A DNA stretch of 64,000 nt from Pseudomonas frederiksbergensis (GCF_003732275.1 NZ_MOBM01000039.1:124001-188000); one strand, 5' to 3'; shown: positions 52,050 to 62,200, counted from the first letter of the stretch. Numbers and translations are program-made. Notes: generated by a model not told the origin, from the letters alone.

Positions 52050-53387
52050 ATGTTGACCTGTTCCGTACACCCGCTGCCCTATCGCGCCAACCCCGCCGAA
52101 TACTTTGCGGCGATTCGTCATGCCCCCGGTGCCGTGCTGCTCGACAGCGGTCGGCCGAGCGCCGAGCGTGGGCGTTATGACCTGTTCAGCGCCTGGCCGC
52201 TGGAGCAACTGGCTGTATTACCGGATGAAAGCGGCAGCCATTTCCTGCAACGCCTTCGCGACAACCTGACGCGACTCGGCGAAGCCACTGTTCCTTTCGA
52301 CCTGCCTTTCGCCGGTGGCCTGATCGGTTATCTGAGCTACGACTTCGGCCGGCATCTGGAAAACCTGCCGAGTCAGGCACGGGACGATCTGCAATTGCCC
52401 GACGCACGATTTGGGCTGTACGACTGGGCCCTGATCAGCGATCACCACTTGGCCACCAGCCAACTGGTGTTCCACCCGGCGCTGATGAACAGTGAACGAC
52501 AGCGGCTGATCGAACTGTTCACGCAACCTGCACCTCCGAAGATCGAGCCTTTCAAACTGGACGGCCCGATGAGTGCCGACCTGAGCGCCGATGACTATCG
52601 ACAAGCCTTCGAACGCATTCAGCAGTACATCCAGGCCGGCGACTGCTATCAGGTCAACTTCGCCCAGCGCTTTCGCGCGCAATGCCAAGGCGATCCGTGG
52701 GCCGCGTACTGCGCGCTGCGGGCGGCGTGCCCGACACCGTTTTCCGGCTTCCAGAGCCTGCCCGATGGCGACGCCGTGCTGAGCCTGTCGCCGGAGCGCT
52801 TCGTCAAAGTCAGCGAGCGCCACGTCGAAACCCGCCCGATCAAGGGCACCCGCCCCCGCGGCCTGACTGCCGCTGAAGATGCAGCGAACGCCGCCGAACT
52901 GCTGGCCAGCCCCAAGGATCGCGCGGAAAACCTGATGATCGTCGATCTGCTGCGCAACGACCTCGGCCGCACCTGCCGCATCGGCTCGGTGCGGGTGCCG
53001 GAGTTGTTCAGCCTGGAAAGCTATCCGAACGTGCATCACTTGGTGAGCAGCGTTACCGGCGAGCTGGCGGATGACAAGGATGCGCTGGATTTGATCGCCG
53101 GCAGCTTCCCCGGCGGCTCGATTACCGGCGCGCCAAAGATTCGCGCGATGCAGATCATTGATGAGCTGGAACCGACCCGTCGTGGGTTGTATTGCGGTTC
53201 ATTGCTGTACCTGGACGTGCGTGGCGAGATGGACAGCTCCATCGCCATCCGCAGTTTGCTGGTCAAGGATGGGCAGGTGTGCTGTTGGGGGGGTGGCGGG
53301 ATCGTCGCGGATTCGGACTGGCAGGCGGAATATCAGGAATCGATAACCAAGGTAAAGGTGTTGCTGGATACTTTGCGGGACCTCTGA
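52050..53387 (+). CDS. pabB: Aminodeoxychorismate synthase component I
   Basis: A 445-residue chorismate-binding enzyme that, with PabA glutamine amidotransferase, makes 4-amino-4-deoxychorismate for folate. The N-terminal half has LLDSGRPSAERGRYDLFSA and FAGGLIGYLSYDFGR. The catalytic half has QAGDCYQVNFAQRF (about 193-206), FVKVSERHVETRPIKGT with the PIKGT loop, AENLMIVDLLRNDLGR (about 292) and FPGGSITGAPKIRAM (about 352). PIKGT distinguishes PabB from TrpE-type PIAGT. No pabA is adjacent. Confidence 0.93.
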   Translation: MLTCSVHPLPYRANPAEYFAAIRHAPGAVLLDSGRPSAERGRYDLFSAWPLEQLAVLPDESGSHFLQRLRDNLTRLGEATVPFDLPFAGGLIGYLSYDFGRHLENLPSQARDDLQLPDARFGLYDWALISDHHLATSQLVFHPALMNSERQRLIELFTQPAPPKIEPFKLDGPMSADLSADDYRQAFERIQQYIQAGDCYQVNFAQRFRAQCQGDPWAAYCALRAACPTPFSGFQSLPDGDAVLSLSPERFVKVSERHVETRPIKGTRPRGLTAAEDAANAAELLASPKDRAENLMIVDLLRNDLGRTCRIGSVRVPELFSLESYPNVHHLVSSVTGELADDKDALDLIAGSFPGGSITGAPKIRAMQIIDELEPTRRGLYCGSLLYLDVRGEMDSSIAIRSLLVKDGQVCCWGGGGIVADSDWQAEYQESITKVKVLLDTLRDL

Positions 53388-53399
53388 TATCGGGCTTCT

Positions 53400-53550
53400 G
53401 TGGCGAGGGGGCTTGCCCCCGTTGGGGTGCGAAGCGCCCCCCCCCAAACCCCGACACCGCGAATCTTCAAATAGAACGCATGCACCGGTTTACGACTGCT
53501 TCGCAGCCGAACGGGGCGATGCGGCGTTCCGACAAGCCCCCTCGCCACAA
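53400..53550. repeat. REP pair, family 3
   Basis: Left arm TGGCGAGGGGGCTTGCCCCC and right arm CAAGCCCCCTCGCCACA with inner GCTTCGCAGCC sequence, between the convergent pabB and thrH. A run of ten C (53438-53447 region) is present in the spacer. Confidence 0.75.
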
Positions 53551-53558
53551 TATTGTGT

Positions 53559-54176
53559 TTACAAACTCAACGCCCGATTCGAAGCCTTGATGAACTCTTG
53601 CTTCAGCTCGGCAAAACTATGCACCGCCGGGAACTGTGGAAATTCGCGAATCACATTGTCCGGCGCATGGAACAGAATCCCGGCATCCGCCTCGCCCAGC
53701 ATCGTCGTATCGTTGTAGGAATCCCCCGCCGCGATCACCCGGTAGTAGAGGCTCTTGAACGCCAACACCGACTGACGCTTGGGATCTTTCTGACGCAACT
53801 GATAGCCCGTAACCCGACCGGCATCGTCGGTAATCAGACGATGGCAAAGCAAGGTCGGGAAGCCCAGTTGACGCATCAGCGGCTGGGAGAATTCGTAAAA
53901 GGTGTCCGACAGAATCACCACCTGAAAGCGTTCACGCAGCCAGTCGACGAATTCGCTGGCGCCTTCCAGAGGCTTGAGCGTGGCGATCACCTCCTGGATG
54001 TCGGAAAGCTTCAGGCCGTGCTCGTCGAGAATCCGCAGGCGCTGCTTCATCAACACGTCATAGTCGGGAATGTCCCGAGTGGTGGCCCTGAGGGAGTCGA
54101 TCCCGGTTTTTTCGGCAAAGGCGATCCAGATTTCCGGGACCAGTACACCTTCAAGATCCAGACAGGCAATTTCCAC
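53559..54176 (-). CDS. thrH: Phosphoserine phosphatase / homoserine phosphotransferase ThrH
   Basis: A 205-residue HAD-superfamily enzyme starting VEIACLDLEGVLVPEIW. In Pseudomonas it transfers phosphate from phosphoserine to homoserine and can also act as a phosphatase. HAD motif I is DLEGV, motif II lies in VVILSDTFYEFSQPLM (about 97) and motif IV in AAGDSYNDTTMLGEAD (about 152). The start is GTG at 54176 with GGGAG upstream, matching the known length. The frame open to 54260 is not used. Confidence 0.93.
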   Translation of the reverse strand: MEIACLDLEGVLVPEIWIAFAEKTGIDSLRATTRDIPDYDVLMKQRLRILDEHGLKLSDIQEVIATLKPLEGASEFVDWLRERFQVVILSDTFYEFSQPLMRQLGFPTLLCHRLITDDAGRVTGYQLRQKDPKRQSVLAFKSLYYRVIAAGDSYNDTTMLGEADAGILFHAPDNVIREFPQFPAVHSFAELKQEFIKASNRALSL

Positions 54177-54350
54177 AAGACACTCCCATTTTGTACTGTT
54201 TATTGAGTCGAGCGAGCAAAAGGACTGCCGAACTCTAGCGACTCGTCCTTCTCTGCGCAACGCAGAGGGCGCACCAGCCGCCGCAGGATTTTGTTACCAT
54301 CAGGCATATATAGAGCGCCCAGCGCCACCGACCTGTAGGAAGCCGCCCTG

Positions 54351-55091
54351 ATGAGCCCATCGTTCGATGTCGTGGAACTCGCCACGACCTATGCCAACAA
54401 ATCCGCCCAGGACATCCTGAAACTCGCGTTCGCCGAGTTTGGCGATGACCTGTGGATATCTTTCAGCGGTGCCGAGGATGTGGTGCTGGTGGACATGGCC
54501 TGGAAGCTGAACAAGAACGTCAAAGTGTTCAGTCTCGATACCGGCCGCTTGCACCCCGAGACCTACCGCTTCATCGAACAGGTGCGCGAGCACTATAAGA
54601 TCGACATCGAAGTGGTATCGCCGGACTACACCAAGCTCGAACCTTTCGTGAAGGAAAAAGGCCTGTTCAGTTTCTACAAGGACGGCCATGGCGAGTGCTG
54701 CGGCATCCGCAAGATCGAGCCGTTGCGTCGCAAGCTGTCGGGCGTGACAGCCTGGGCCACCGGCCAGCGTCGGGACCAGAGCCCGGGCACTCGCAGCGCG
54801 GTCGCGGTGCTGGAAATCGATACCGCGTTCTCCACCCCGGAACGCACCCTGTATAAATTCAATCCGCTGGCGCAAATGACCAGCGAAGAGATCTGGGGCT
54901 ACATCCGCATGCTGGAGCTGCCGTATAACAGCCTGCATGAGCGCGGCTTCATCAGTATCGGCTGCGAGCCTTGCACCCGTCCGGTGCTGCCGAACCAGCA
55001 TGAGCGCGAAGGTCGTTGGTGGTGGGAAGAAGCCACACAGAAAGAATGCGGATTGCATGCGGGCAATATCATCAGCAAATCCAAAGCCTGA
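54351..55091 (+). CDS. cysH: Adenosine 5'-phosphosulfate reductase (assimilatory, 4Fe-4S)
   Basis: A 246-residue PAPS/APS reductase. WISFSGAEDVVLVDMAW holds the PP-loop-like SGAED. The [4Fe-4S] ligands CC (GECCGIRK, about 122) and CxxC (CEPC, about 205) mark it as APS-using, as in Pseudomonas. The C-terminal ECGLH has the catalytic cysteine. It reduces activated sulfate to sulfite for cysteine synthesis. Confidence 0.94.
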   Translation: MSPSFDVVELATTYANKSAQDILKLAFAEFGDDLWISFSGAEDVVLVDMAWKLNKNVKVFSLDTGRLHPETYRFIEQVREHYKIDIEVVSPDYTKLEPFVKEKGLFSFYKDGHGECCGIRKIEPLRRKLSGVTAWATGQRRDQSPGTRSAVAVLEIDTAFSTPERTLYKFNPLAQMTSEEIWGYIRMLELPYNSLHERGFISIGCEPCTRPVLPNQHEREGRWWWEEATQKECGLHAGNIISKSKA

Positions 55092-55111
55092 TAGAGCAAC
55101 TGACGCCGAAA

Positions 55112-55219
55112 ATCAAAAGATCGCAGGCTTCGCCAGCTCCTACGCCAACCGCGTACACCCGTGATGCTGCGGCGTACGCAACCTCCGTAGGAGCTGCCGA
55201 AGGCTGCGATCTTTTGATC
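55112..55219. repeat. REP pair, family 2 variant
   Basis: ATCAAAAGATCGCAGGCTTC...GCTCC and inverted GTAGGAGCTGCCGAAGGCTG...TTTTGAT lie 20 bp after the cysH stop. Confidence 0.85.
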
Positions 55220-55340
55220 TTAAAAATCTGCACACAGAAATGTCATCATAGGTGCCATATCTGTGTGCACTTTTCATTTCAGCGCCCCGAAAAATCACCT
55301 CCTGCCCTGACTTCCCCAGTCCCAACAAAGACCCAATGGC

Positions 55341-55529
55341 GATTATGACTACAACCTTTGCGTCAATTTACGTGTCGTGGTGGCGTTCATTCCGGCAGCC
55401 TTTATCGCCATTGCCTTGGCCCTGGCGCCAGGTTTCGACAGCGTTTCGCCGTTCTCCTGGCTGATTGGCGCCGCGATTGCAGGGATGCTCGGCCCGGCAA
55501 CGTCGGGCCGCAGAACCACTTCGCTCTAA
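55341..55529 (+). pseudogene. C-terminal remnant of an NCS1-type permease
   Basis: The frame ending at 55529 encodes about 62 residues with two hydrophobic stretches: VVVAFIPAAFIAIALALAPG, then FSWLIGAAIAGMLG, followed by a short polar tail. This resembles the last two helices of NCS1 (hydantoin/allantoin/nucleobase) permeases, whose ends typically read PFSWFIGA. No upstream part of the gene is present; the preceding DNA is REP and non-coding. The following racemase gene is one that such permeases normally accompany, so the remnant is probably what is left of a deletion. Confidence 0.6.
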
Positions 55530-55540
55530 AAGGACCTCCC

Positions 55541-56269
55541 ATGCGAATTCTCGTGGTCAACGTCAACACCACCGAATCCATTACCCAGGCCATCGCCCGC
55601 CAGGCCCAATCCGTGGCCTCGCCCGGCACGGAAATCATCGGCCTGACCCCGCATTTTGGTGCCGACTCCATCGAAGGCAATTTCGAAAGTTATCTGGCTG
55701 CTATTGCGGTGATGGATCGGGTCATGTCCTACGATCAGCCCTTCGATGCGGTCATCCAGGCCGGTTATGGCGAGCACGGTCGCGAAGGTTTGCAGGAGTT
55801 GCTCAACGTGCCGGTGGTGGACATCACCGATGCCGGCGCCAGCACTGCGATGTTCCTCGGGCATGCCTATTCGGTGGTCACTACACTGGACCGCACCGTG
55901 CCGCTGATCGAGGATCGCCTCAAACTGTCCGGTCTTTGGGACCGCTGCGCGTCGGTACGGGCCAGCGGGTTGGCAGTGCTGGAGCTGGAGTCCGATCCAG
56001 AGCGTGCGCTGGAGGCGATTGTTCGACAGGCGGAACTGGCGGTGAGTGAAGACAAGGCCGAGGTGATCTGCCTGGGCTGCGGCGGCATGGCCGGGCTGGA
56101 CGAGCAGATTCGTCAGCGCACCGGCGTGCCGGTGGTGGATGGCGTGACCGCGGCGGTAACCATTGCTGAATCGCTGGTGCGGTTGGGGTTGTCGACGTCG
56201 AAAGTGCGGACGTATGCGACGCCTCGGCCGAAGACCATTATTGGTTGGCCGGGGCGGTTTGGCAGGTAG
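55541..56269 (+). CDS. Asp/Glu/hydantoin racemase family protein
   Basis: A 242-residue protein of the hydantoin/allantoin racemase (HyuE) group. MRILVVNVNTTESITQAIA and the two catalytic cysteine regions are visible: one around the D-A-G-A segment (VVDITDAGASTAMF, where a cysteine is replaced) and LGCGGMAGLDEQ (about 180). PVVDGVTAAVTIAESL follows. The first catalytic cysteine position looks like DITDAG, without cysteine, so activity may be altered. AGGACC precedes the ATG. The permease in front is only a fragment. Confidence 0.85.
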   Translation: MRILVVNVNTTESITQAIARQAQSVASPGTEIIGLTPHFGADSIEGNFESYLAAIAVMDRVMSYDQPFDAVIQAGYGEHGREGLQELLNVPVVDITDAGASTAMFLGHAYSVVTTLDRTVPLIEDRLKLSGLWDRCASVRASGLAVLELESDPERALEAIVRQAELAVSEDKAEVICLGCGGMAGLDEQIRQRTGVPVVDGVTAAVTIAESLVRLGLSTSKVRTYATPRPKTIIGWPGRFGR

Positions 56270-56285
56270 ACCGCGTTATCGTTCT

Positions 56286-56359
56286 TCGCGAGCAGGCTCG
56301 CTCCCACAGGAAATTTGTGAACGCCACAGACCCCATGTGGGAGCGAGCCTGCTCGCGAT
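56286..56359. repeat. REP pair, family 1
   Basis: Inverted TTCGCGAGCAGGCTCGCTCC units lie between the convergent racemase and LysR genes. Confidence 0.85.
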
Positions 56360-56385
56360 GGCCACACCTCGGTCCCAAGCCAGGT

Positions 56386-57309
56386 TCAAAGCGCACTGAA
56401 CCGCTGCCCCACCCCCTGCTCCGCAAACTGCTCAATGATGAAATCGACAAACGCCCGGGTCTTGCCCGGCAGCAGTTTGTGCTCGGCGTAATAGATAGAG
56501 ATGTTGCCGTCGTCGACATACCAGTCAGGCAACACCCGCTGCAACGTCCCGCCATCCAGATAACCCACGGCGAACGGCATGCTGACCAATGCGATACCCA
56601 GCCCCTGGGCCGCCGTGGCACAAGCGGCTTCCGAATCGCTCATGGTCATCCGCGCCTTGAGCGTCAGCGGGCTGTGTTGCCGAGTTCGACTGGTCAACTG
56701 CCAGGAGCGCACGCGCCCCGTCTGCGGCGAGCGTATCAAGATGCCATCGTGGTGTTTGAGGTCGTCGGGCTCGACGATCGCCTCGTGCCCCGCCAGGTAC
56801 TCGGCTGAAGCCACCAATACCCGATGGGCAGGAGTCAGCTTGCGCGCCACCACGCCCTGTGGCAGTTCGAATCCGCCACCAATCGCTGCATCGAAACCCT
56901 GACCGATCAGGTCGACCTGACGGTTATCGAAATGCCAGTCCGGGTTGATCGCCGGAAAGCGCCGCAGAAACTCGCCCAGCAACGGCACGATGTACAAACG
57001 CCCGAACACTGTGCCCATGCTGACTTTCAATGTACCGGCGGGACGCCCTTCGGCGCTGGCCAGGTTGGCCACGGCATTCTGGATCGTGTGCAGGCTGGCG
57101 CTGACTTCGCCGAGAAACAGCTGGCCGGCCTCAGTCAGCGTCAGGCTGCGCGTGCTGCGCTGGAACAACCGCACCCCCAGTCGCGCCTCCAGCTTCGCCA
57201 CGCTCTTGCCCACCGCCGCTGGCGTCAGGCTCAAGCGCCGCGCAGCTTCGGCGAAGCTGCCAACCTCGGCGCTGCGCACGAAGCATTCGATACTGCTGAA
57301 GGTTTCCAT
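56386..57309 (-). CDS. LysR-family transcriptional regulator
   Basis: A 307-residue LTTR. The N-terminal winged helix (METFSSIECFVRSAEVGSFA, then RLSLTPAAVGKSVAKLEARLGVRLFQRS across about 17-50) and the substrate-binding domain (about 90-295, DRATGG-like region GGFELPQGVVARKL) are clear. It is divergent from an SDR gene with 124 bp between, the usual LysR arrangement, so it probably controls that gene. The start is the ATG at 57309. A GTG at 57318 would add three residues. Confidence 0.92.
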   Translation of the reverse strand: METFSSIECFVRSAEVGSFAEAARRLSLTPAAVGKSVAKLEARLGVRLFQRSTRSLTLTEAGQLFLGEVSASLHTIQNAVANLASAEGRPAGTLKVSMGTVFGRLYIVPLLGEFLRRFPAINPDWHFDNRQVDLIGQGFDAAIGGGFELPQGVVARKLTPAHRVLVASAEYLAGHEAIVEPDDLKHHDGILIRSPQTGRVRSWQLTSRTRQHSPLTLKARMTMSDSEAACATAAQGLGIALVSMPFAVGYLDGGTLQRVLPDWYVDDGNISIYYAEHKLLPGKTRAFVDFIIEQFAEQGVGQRFSAL

Positions 57310-57433
57310 AAGCGTCACTATAAACTTTTGGTTTACACAGACTATAGCAATGACGGTCTACCCGCAGGGTAATGCGAGGCCGATACTCGACTCCAACAAC
57401 AAGGCAGCCCGCCTTGAATTTCTGGAGATCGAC

Positions 57434-58180
57434 ATGACCACTCAACACCTCAGCGGTAAAGTAGCTCTGATTCAAGGCGGTTCACGCGGCATCGGTGCTG
57501 CCATCGTCAAACGTCTGGCCGCAGAAGGCGCTACCGTCGCCTTCACTTACGTCAGCTCTACCGCCAAAGCCGAAGAGTTGCAAAACAGCATCACCAGCGC
57601 TGGCGGCAAAGCCCTGGCCATCAAGGCCGACAGCGCCGACGCCGTCGCCATTCGCAATGCAGTGAACGCCACCGTCGAAGCCTTCGGTCACCTGGACATC
57701 CTGGTCAACAACGCAGGCGTTCTGGCCGTCGCACCACTGGAAGACTTCAAACTCGAAGACTTCGACCAGACCCTCGCCATCAACGTGCGCAGCGTATTCA
57801 TCGCCACCCAGGAAGCGGCCAAACACATGACCGAAGGCGGTCGCATCATCAACATCGGCAGCACCAATGCCGAGCGCATGCCCTTCGCCGGTGGCGGCCC
57901 GTACGCCATGAGCAAATCGGCGCTGGTCGGCCTGACCAAAGGCCTGGCTCGCGATCTCGGCCCACGGGGTATCACCATCAATAACGTGCAACCGGGCCCG
58001 GTCGACACCGACATGAACCCCGCCAGCGGCGACTTCGCTGAAAGCCTGATCCCGCTGATGGCCGTGGGCCGTTACGGCAAAGTGGAAGAAATCGCCAGCT
58101 TCGTCGCCTACCTTGTCGGTCCCGAAGCCGGCTACATCACTGGTGCCAGCCTGACCATCGACGGTGGTTTCGGCGCCTGA
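57434..58180 (+). CDS. Short-chain dehydrogenase/reductase
   Basis: A 248-residue classical SDR. The cofactor motif is GGSRGIGAAI (about 16-25), NNAG at about 93-96, the catalytic serine in INIGSTNAE (about 140) and YAMSK (about 157-161) with tyrosine and lysine. The C-terminal YITGASLTIDGGFGA is typical of the 3-ketoacyl-reductase-like group. The substrate is unknown. GGAG lies before the ATG at 57434. It is divergent from the LysR regulator. Confidence 0.92.
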   Translation: MTTQHLSGKVALIQGGSRGIGAAIVKRLAAEGATVAFTYVSSTAKAEELQNSITSAGGKALAIKADSADAVAIRNAVNATVEAFGHLDILVNNAGVLAVAPLEDFKLEDFDQTLAINVRSVFIATQEAAKHMTEGGRIINIGSTNAERMPFAGGGPYAMSKSALVGLTKGLARDLGPRGITINNVQPGPVDTDMNPASGDFAESLIPLMAVGRYGKVEEIASFVAYLVGPEAGYITGASLTIDGGFGA

Positions 58181-58191
58181 TACAGGTCACG

Positions 58192-58280
58192 GCGGGAGCG
58201 GGCCTGCTCGCGAAGGCGTCGTATCAGTCGACATTGATGTTGCCTGACACTCCCTCTTCGCGAGCAAGCCCGCTCCCACA
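58192..58280. repeat. REP pair, family 1 variant
   Basis: GGGAGCGGGCCTGCTCGCGA and inverted TCGCGAGCAAGCCCGCTCCC lie between the SDR and HAD genes. The left arm is a mixed sub-type. Confidence 0.8.
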
Positions 58281-58292
58281 TTGATACCGGCA

Positions 58293-58988
58293 TTAAGCCC
58301 ACTCGAGTGCCGGCAGGCCACATGCACCGGGCTTGAACGCCTTCAACGTACGAAGAATGCCATCGGCGTGTGCGTACTTTTCGTCGGCCATCGCCGCATC
58401 CGGGATCGCAATCGCCGTCATCCCCGCCGCTTTCGCCGCAGTGACGCCGAACGGCGAATCTTCGAACACCAGGCAATCCTCAGGCGCAACACCCAGGCGC
58501 CGCGCCGCCGTCAGGAAGATATCCGGCGCCGGTTTGGCTGCGCCCACTTCCGGGTCATCAGCGGTAACGATGAAGTCGAACAGCGCAAACCAGTCCCGGT
58601 GCAAGGTGGTTTTCTGGCTGAACGACTGACGTGAAGAACTGGTGCCCACCGCAATAGGAATGTTGTTGGCCTTCAAATGCCGAACCAACTCCTCTGCGCC
58701 AGGCATCGCCAGCGCTGTCGGAAAACGCTCGCGCATCAGCGGTTCGCGGATCACCAGAAACTCTTCGGCAGTAATCGGCAGGTCCAGCGCCTCGACCACA
58801 TAGCGCGCCAGATCACCTGCGCCACGACCGATGATGTTCTGTTTGACGCTCCAATCGAAGGTCCGGCCATAACGCCCGGCAATGATGGACGTGACCTCGG
58901 TGTAAATGCCCTCGGTATCCAGCAACAAGCCGTCCATGTCGAAAATCACGGCCTTGATCGGGCCGAACTCATCCAAGGGTGCATTCAT
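58293..58988 (-). CDS. HAD-superfamily hydrolase (beta-phosphoglucomutase/GS1-like phosphatase)
   Basis: A 231-residue HAD subfamily IA protein. Motif I is FDMDGLLLDTE (about 16-26), motif II lies in IAVGTSSSRQSF (about 112), the motif III lysine is in GAAKPAPDIF (about 149) and motif IV in VFEDSPFGVTAAKAAG (about 169). The DGLLLDTE form and cap suggest a sugar-phosphate or nucleoside-5'-phosphate phosphatase. The exact substrate is unknown. It is divergent from the Rhs gene. Confidence 0.88.
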   Translation of the reverse strand: MNAPLDEFGPIKAVIFDMDGLLLDTEGIYTEVTSIIAGRYGRTFDWSVKQNIIGRGAGDLARYVVEALDLPITAEEFLVIREPLMRERFPTALAMPGAEELVRHLKANNIPIAVGTSSSRQSFSQKTTLHRDWFALFDFIVTADDPEVGAAKPAPDIFLTAARRLGVAPEDCLVFEDSPFGVTAAKAAGMTAIAIPDAAMADEKYAHADGILRTLKAFKPGACGLPALEWA

Positions 58989-59251
58989 CGCATCTGATCC
59001 GTTTTCTCATGACATCCCAGGAGCGGCTAAGGCACGACCGGGTCCGTGATGGATTAAAGGGTTCAGCAGCATAGCGAGCGCGGTTGGCAGAGAGCAACGG
59101 GCAATGCCTGGCGGATACAAAAAACTGTGTCGAGGCGCCAGCGATGATTTAGCGACTTGCCCTACACCAAACACCTCCTTTCCCGACTTCTTTCCTCGTT
59201 GATCCCCCGCAAAGTCTTGCGCTCCTAATTGATCAGCGCGAGGGATTGCGA

Positions 59252-62200
59252 ATGTTCGAACCTGACAAGGTCCTGGCCTTGAACAACGCCATCGGTCTGC
59301 TGGTGGTCGCCGCCATGAATCCCGAGCAGCCGGACGTCGAAGCGTTGCTCGGCGATTTTCGACTCTGTCTTAACGACTACGAGGCCTGGGCGGAAAACTT
59401 CTGGACCGGTGGGGCGCTGAATGTCGAGCAGGTGTTCAAGGTCGGTAACGAAGTCCGGCTCAGCGCACCGAAGGACTCCACAACCCCTGTCAGTTCGACG
59501 CTCGCCATGTGCCCGGCCAGCGGTCCATTGACCCTGATGCACCTGTTTGAAGCCGCGCGTTTCGTGCCGATCGGCAATACGCCGGTGATGCTCGAACCGG
59601 TTATCTCGCAGCGTAATGGTGAACTGACGTTCGGCAAGCCCATCCACGAAACCATCGGCCCCAGCGGCATCCTCGAAATCCCCGAATGCTGGCGCGGCCA
59701 GCGCTATCGCATCACCTTCTTTCCCAATGTTTCCACTGAGCACATCAAAGCGCTCTACGCCTCCTATCAAGACGTGATCGGTGAGCTGGAAGGCTGGTTG
59801 CGCAATGAATGGACGAATGAATTTCAGCCCTTATGGGCAGGTTTTTCCGAGGCAGGGTTTACCCAGCGCTACGGCCTGCTGCAACAGGCCGACTGGCGCG
59901 GCTTCGAGCGCACGCTGCACGGTTTGTGGGATGACGTGAAGCAGGTCTACGCCCTGGTGGCAGACCTGCAAACCAACAGCGAAAAACTCCTTGAGTACCT
60001 GACCCAAGGCGAGCTTGAGACGCTGCTGAATGCCTCGTCTGAAGCCATCGCCAATGTGTTGCTGATGTTGAGCGATGAGCCGTTGATGTTCATCCATCTC
60101 GCGGCCTTTACCAGTTGGCTGAGGATGCTTCCGCCGCAGTACATCGCCGAAGTCGTGGCGCAAATTCGTACAGAACTGTTGATCAGTTTCCTGCTGGTGC
60201 GCCTCACTGGCCCCACGGGCCTGAAGCTCGGCATGAGCGCCAAAGTATTGGACAAGATCAAGTCCCGGCAGGCCCGCCAGTGGTTGGCGGCGGCCAGTTT
60301 GCGGCTGGCAGAACTGACGGCCAGATCTGACCTGACAGCCCACGCTGGCGCGCTCAAACCGCTCGTGGTCAGCGCGCGCAATGCACCACTGAAACCGGCA
60401 CCGACAGTTCCGTTACAGATCAACACCGGCGACTCACCGGTTGTGCGGGTAAACAATCCGGTTGCCATTGCTCGCGACAAGTCCGACGCGATGACCCGGC
60501 TGGGGCGTCACAAACCTCACGACGACGCACCGAATCAGGCAAAAAACCCCAATGGCGACAGTGCCGATTGCGCGGCACTGACCTGCACCAACAACTGTCC
60601 GGTGTCGATGGTCACCGGTGAAGAACTGCTGACCCTGACCGACGGTTCGCTGGACGGAATCCTACCGTTCGACTTCACCCGGCTCTACCGCACCAGCGCG
60701 GTGGAGATCGATTGCGGGCTGGGCTGGGGCTGGAGCCATTCGCTGGCGCAGCGGTTGGAGCTGGACGATGAACAGGTCGTCTGGGTCGACCATGAAAACC
60801 GTCGTACGACGTTTCCGCTGCCGAGCGTCGAGCGCCCGGTGATCCACAACATCCTGTCGCGGGCGGCGATTTATCTCGGCGATGCCCCGGAAGAACTGAT
60901 CCTCGCCCAGGCCGGCGGCGACGCGCGTTTTTATCACTTTCATAACGGTCGGTTGACGGCGATCAGCGACGCCTACAACAACCGCCTCCATATCACCCGC
61001 GACCGTCAGGAGCGCATTCAACGCCTCGATAACGGCGCTGGTCGTTCGTTGCTGTTGTGCTACGAGCGCAGGCACCTCGTCTCCGTCGAATACCAGTCGT
61101 TTCATTCCAGCGATACCTTGGGCGAAGCGTGGCGTACAGAGCAGACGCTGGTTTTCTATCGCTACGACGCCCGCCAACGCTTGATCGAAGCGACTAACGC
61201 CGCTGGCGAGAGCGAGCGTTACGACTACGACGATCGGCACGTGATTCTGCAGCGGCAACTGGCCGGTGGCGCGAGTTTCTTCTGGGAGTGGGAACGGTCT
61301 GGCAAGGCAGCGCGATGCGTGCGGCATTGGGCGTCGTTTTCACAGATGGACACGCGGTACATCTGGGATGATCAGGGCAGCGTCACGGTCCAGAACATCG
61401 ATGGCAGCGAAGAGGTTTACGTCCACGATGACCGGGCGCGGCTCGTGCGCAAGGTCGAGCTGGACGGTGGCGAACACCTCAAGGCCTATGACGATCAGGG
61501 TCGGCTGATTGCAGAGCAGGATCCGCTCGGGGCCGTCACCGAATACCGCTACGACGAAGTCGGAAGGTTGGTGGCGCTGATTCCGCCGCAAGACGAGCCA
61601 ACATCCTACGAATATCGCAATGGTTTCCTGCATGCACGCTATCGCGGCAAAGCGGTGTGGAAATATCAGCGCAATGCTCAGGGGGATGTCACCGAAGCCA
61701 CCGATCCGGATGGCCAGGTCACTCACTATCACTACGACACTCAGGGGCGTTTGCTGTCGATCCGCTTCCCGGACAACGGCCGGCATGTCTTCATCCGGAA
61801 CGGGCTGGGACAACTACTCGAAGAGACCTTGCCGGACGGTGGTCAGAGGCGCTTTTCCTACGACGCGCTAGGCCGGCAGACGACCCGTCAGGACGAACAC
61901 GGTGCGCTCACCCAGTACCAATGGGATACCGTCGGCCGACTGCTCCAGACGATTTTGCCTACTGGCGCTAGCCGCGCCTTTAGTTACAACGCCTATGGCA
62001 AGATCACCGCCGAACGCGATGAACTGGGCCGCGTCACTCGCTATGAATACGCCGACGATTTGCACCTTGTCAGCCGCCGCATCAACCCCGATGGAACGCA
62101 ACTGCGTTATCGCTACGACAACGCGCAGTTACGGCTCACGGAAATCGAAAACGAATCCGGTGAAAAATATCGGCTGGATTACACGCCCAACGGCCTGATC

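Noticed and set aside
53438..53447. C homopolymer between pabB and thrH as a phase-variation tract
   Set aside because: It is intergenic within a REP and not in a promoter spacer or coding frame that could switch.
55016..55348. 110-residue plus-strand frame after cysH
   Set aside because: It runs through cysH out of frame and a REP element; composition is not coding.
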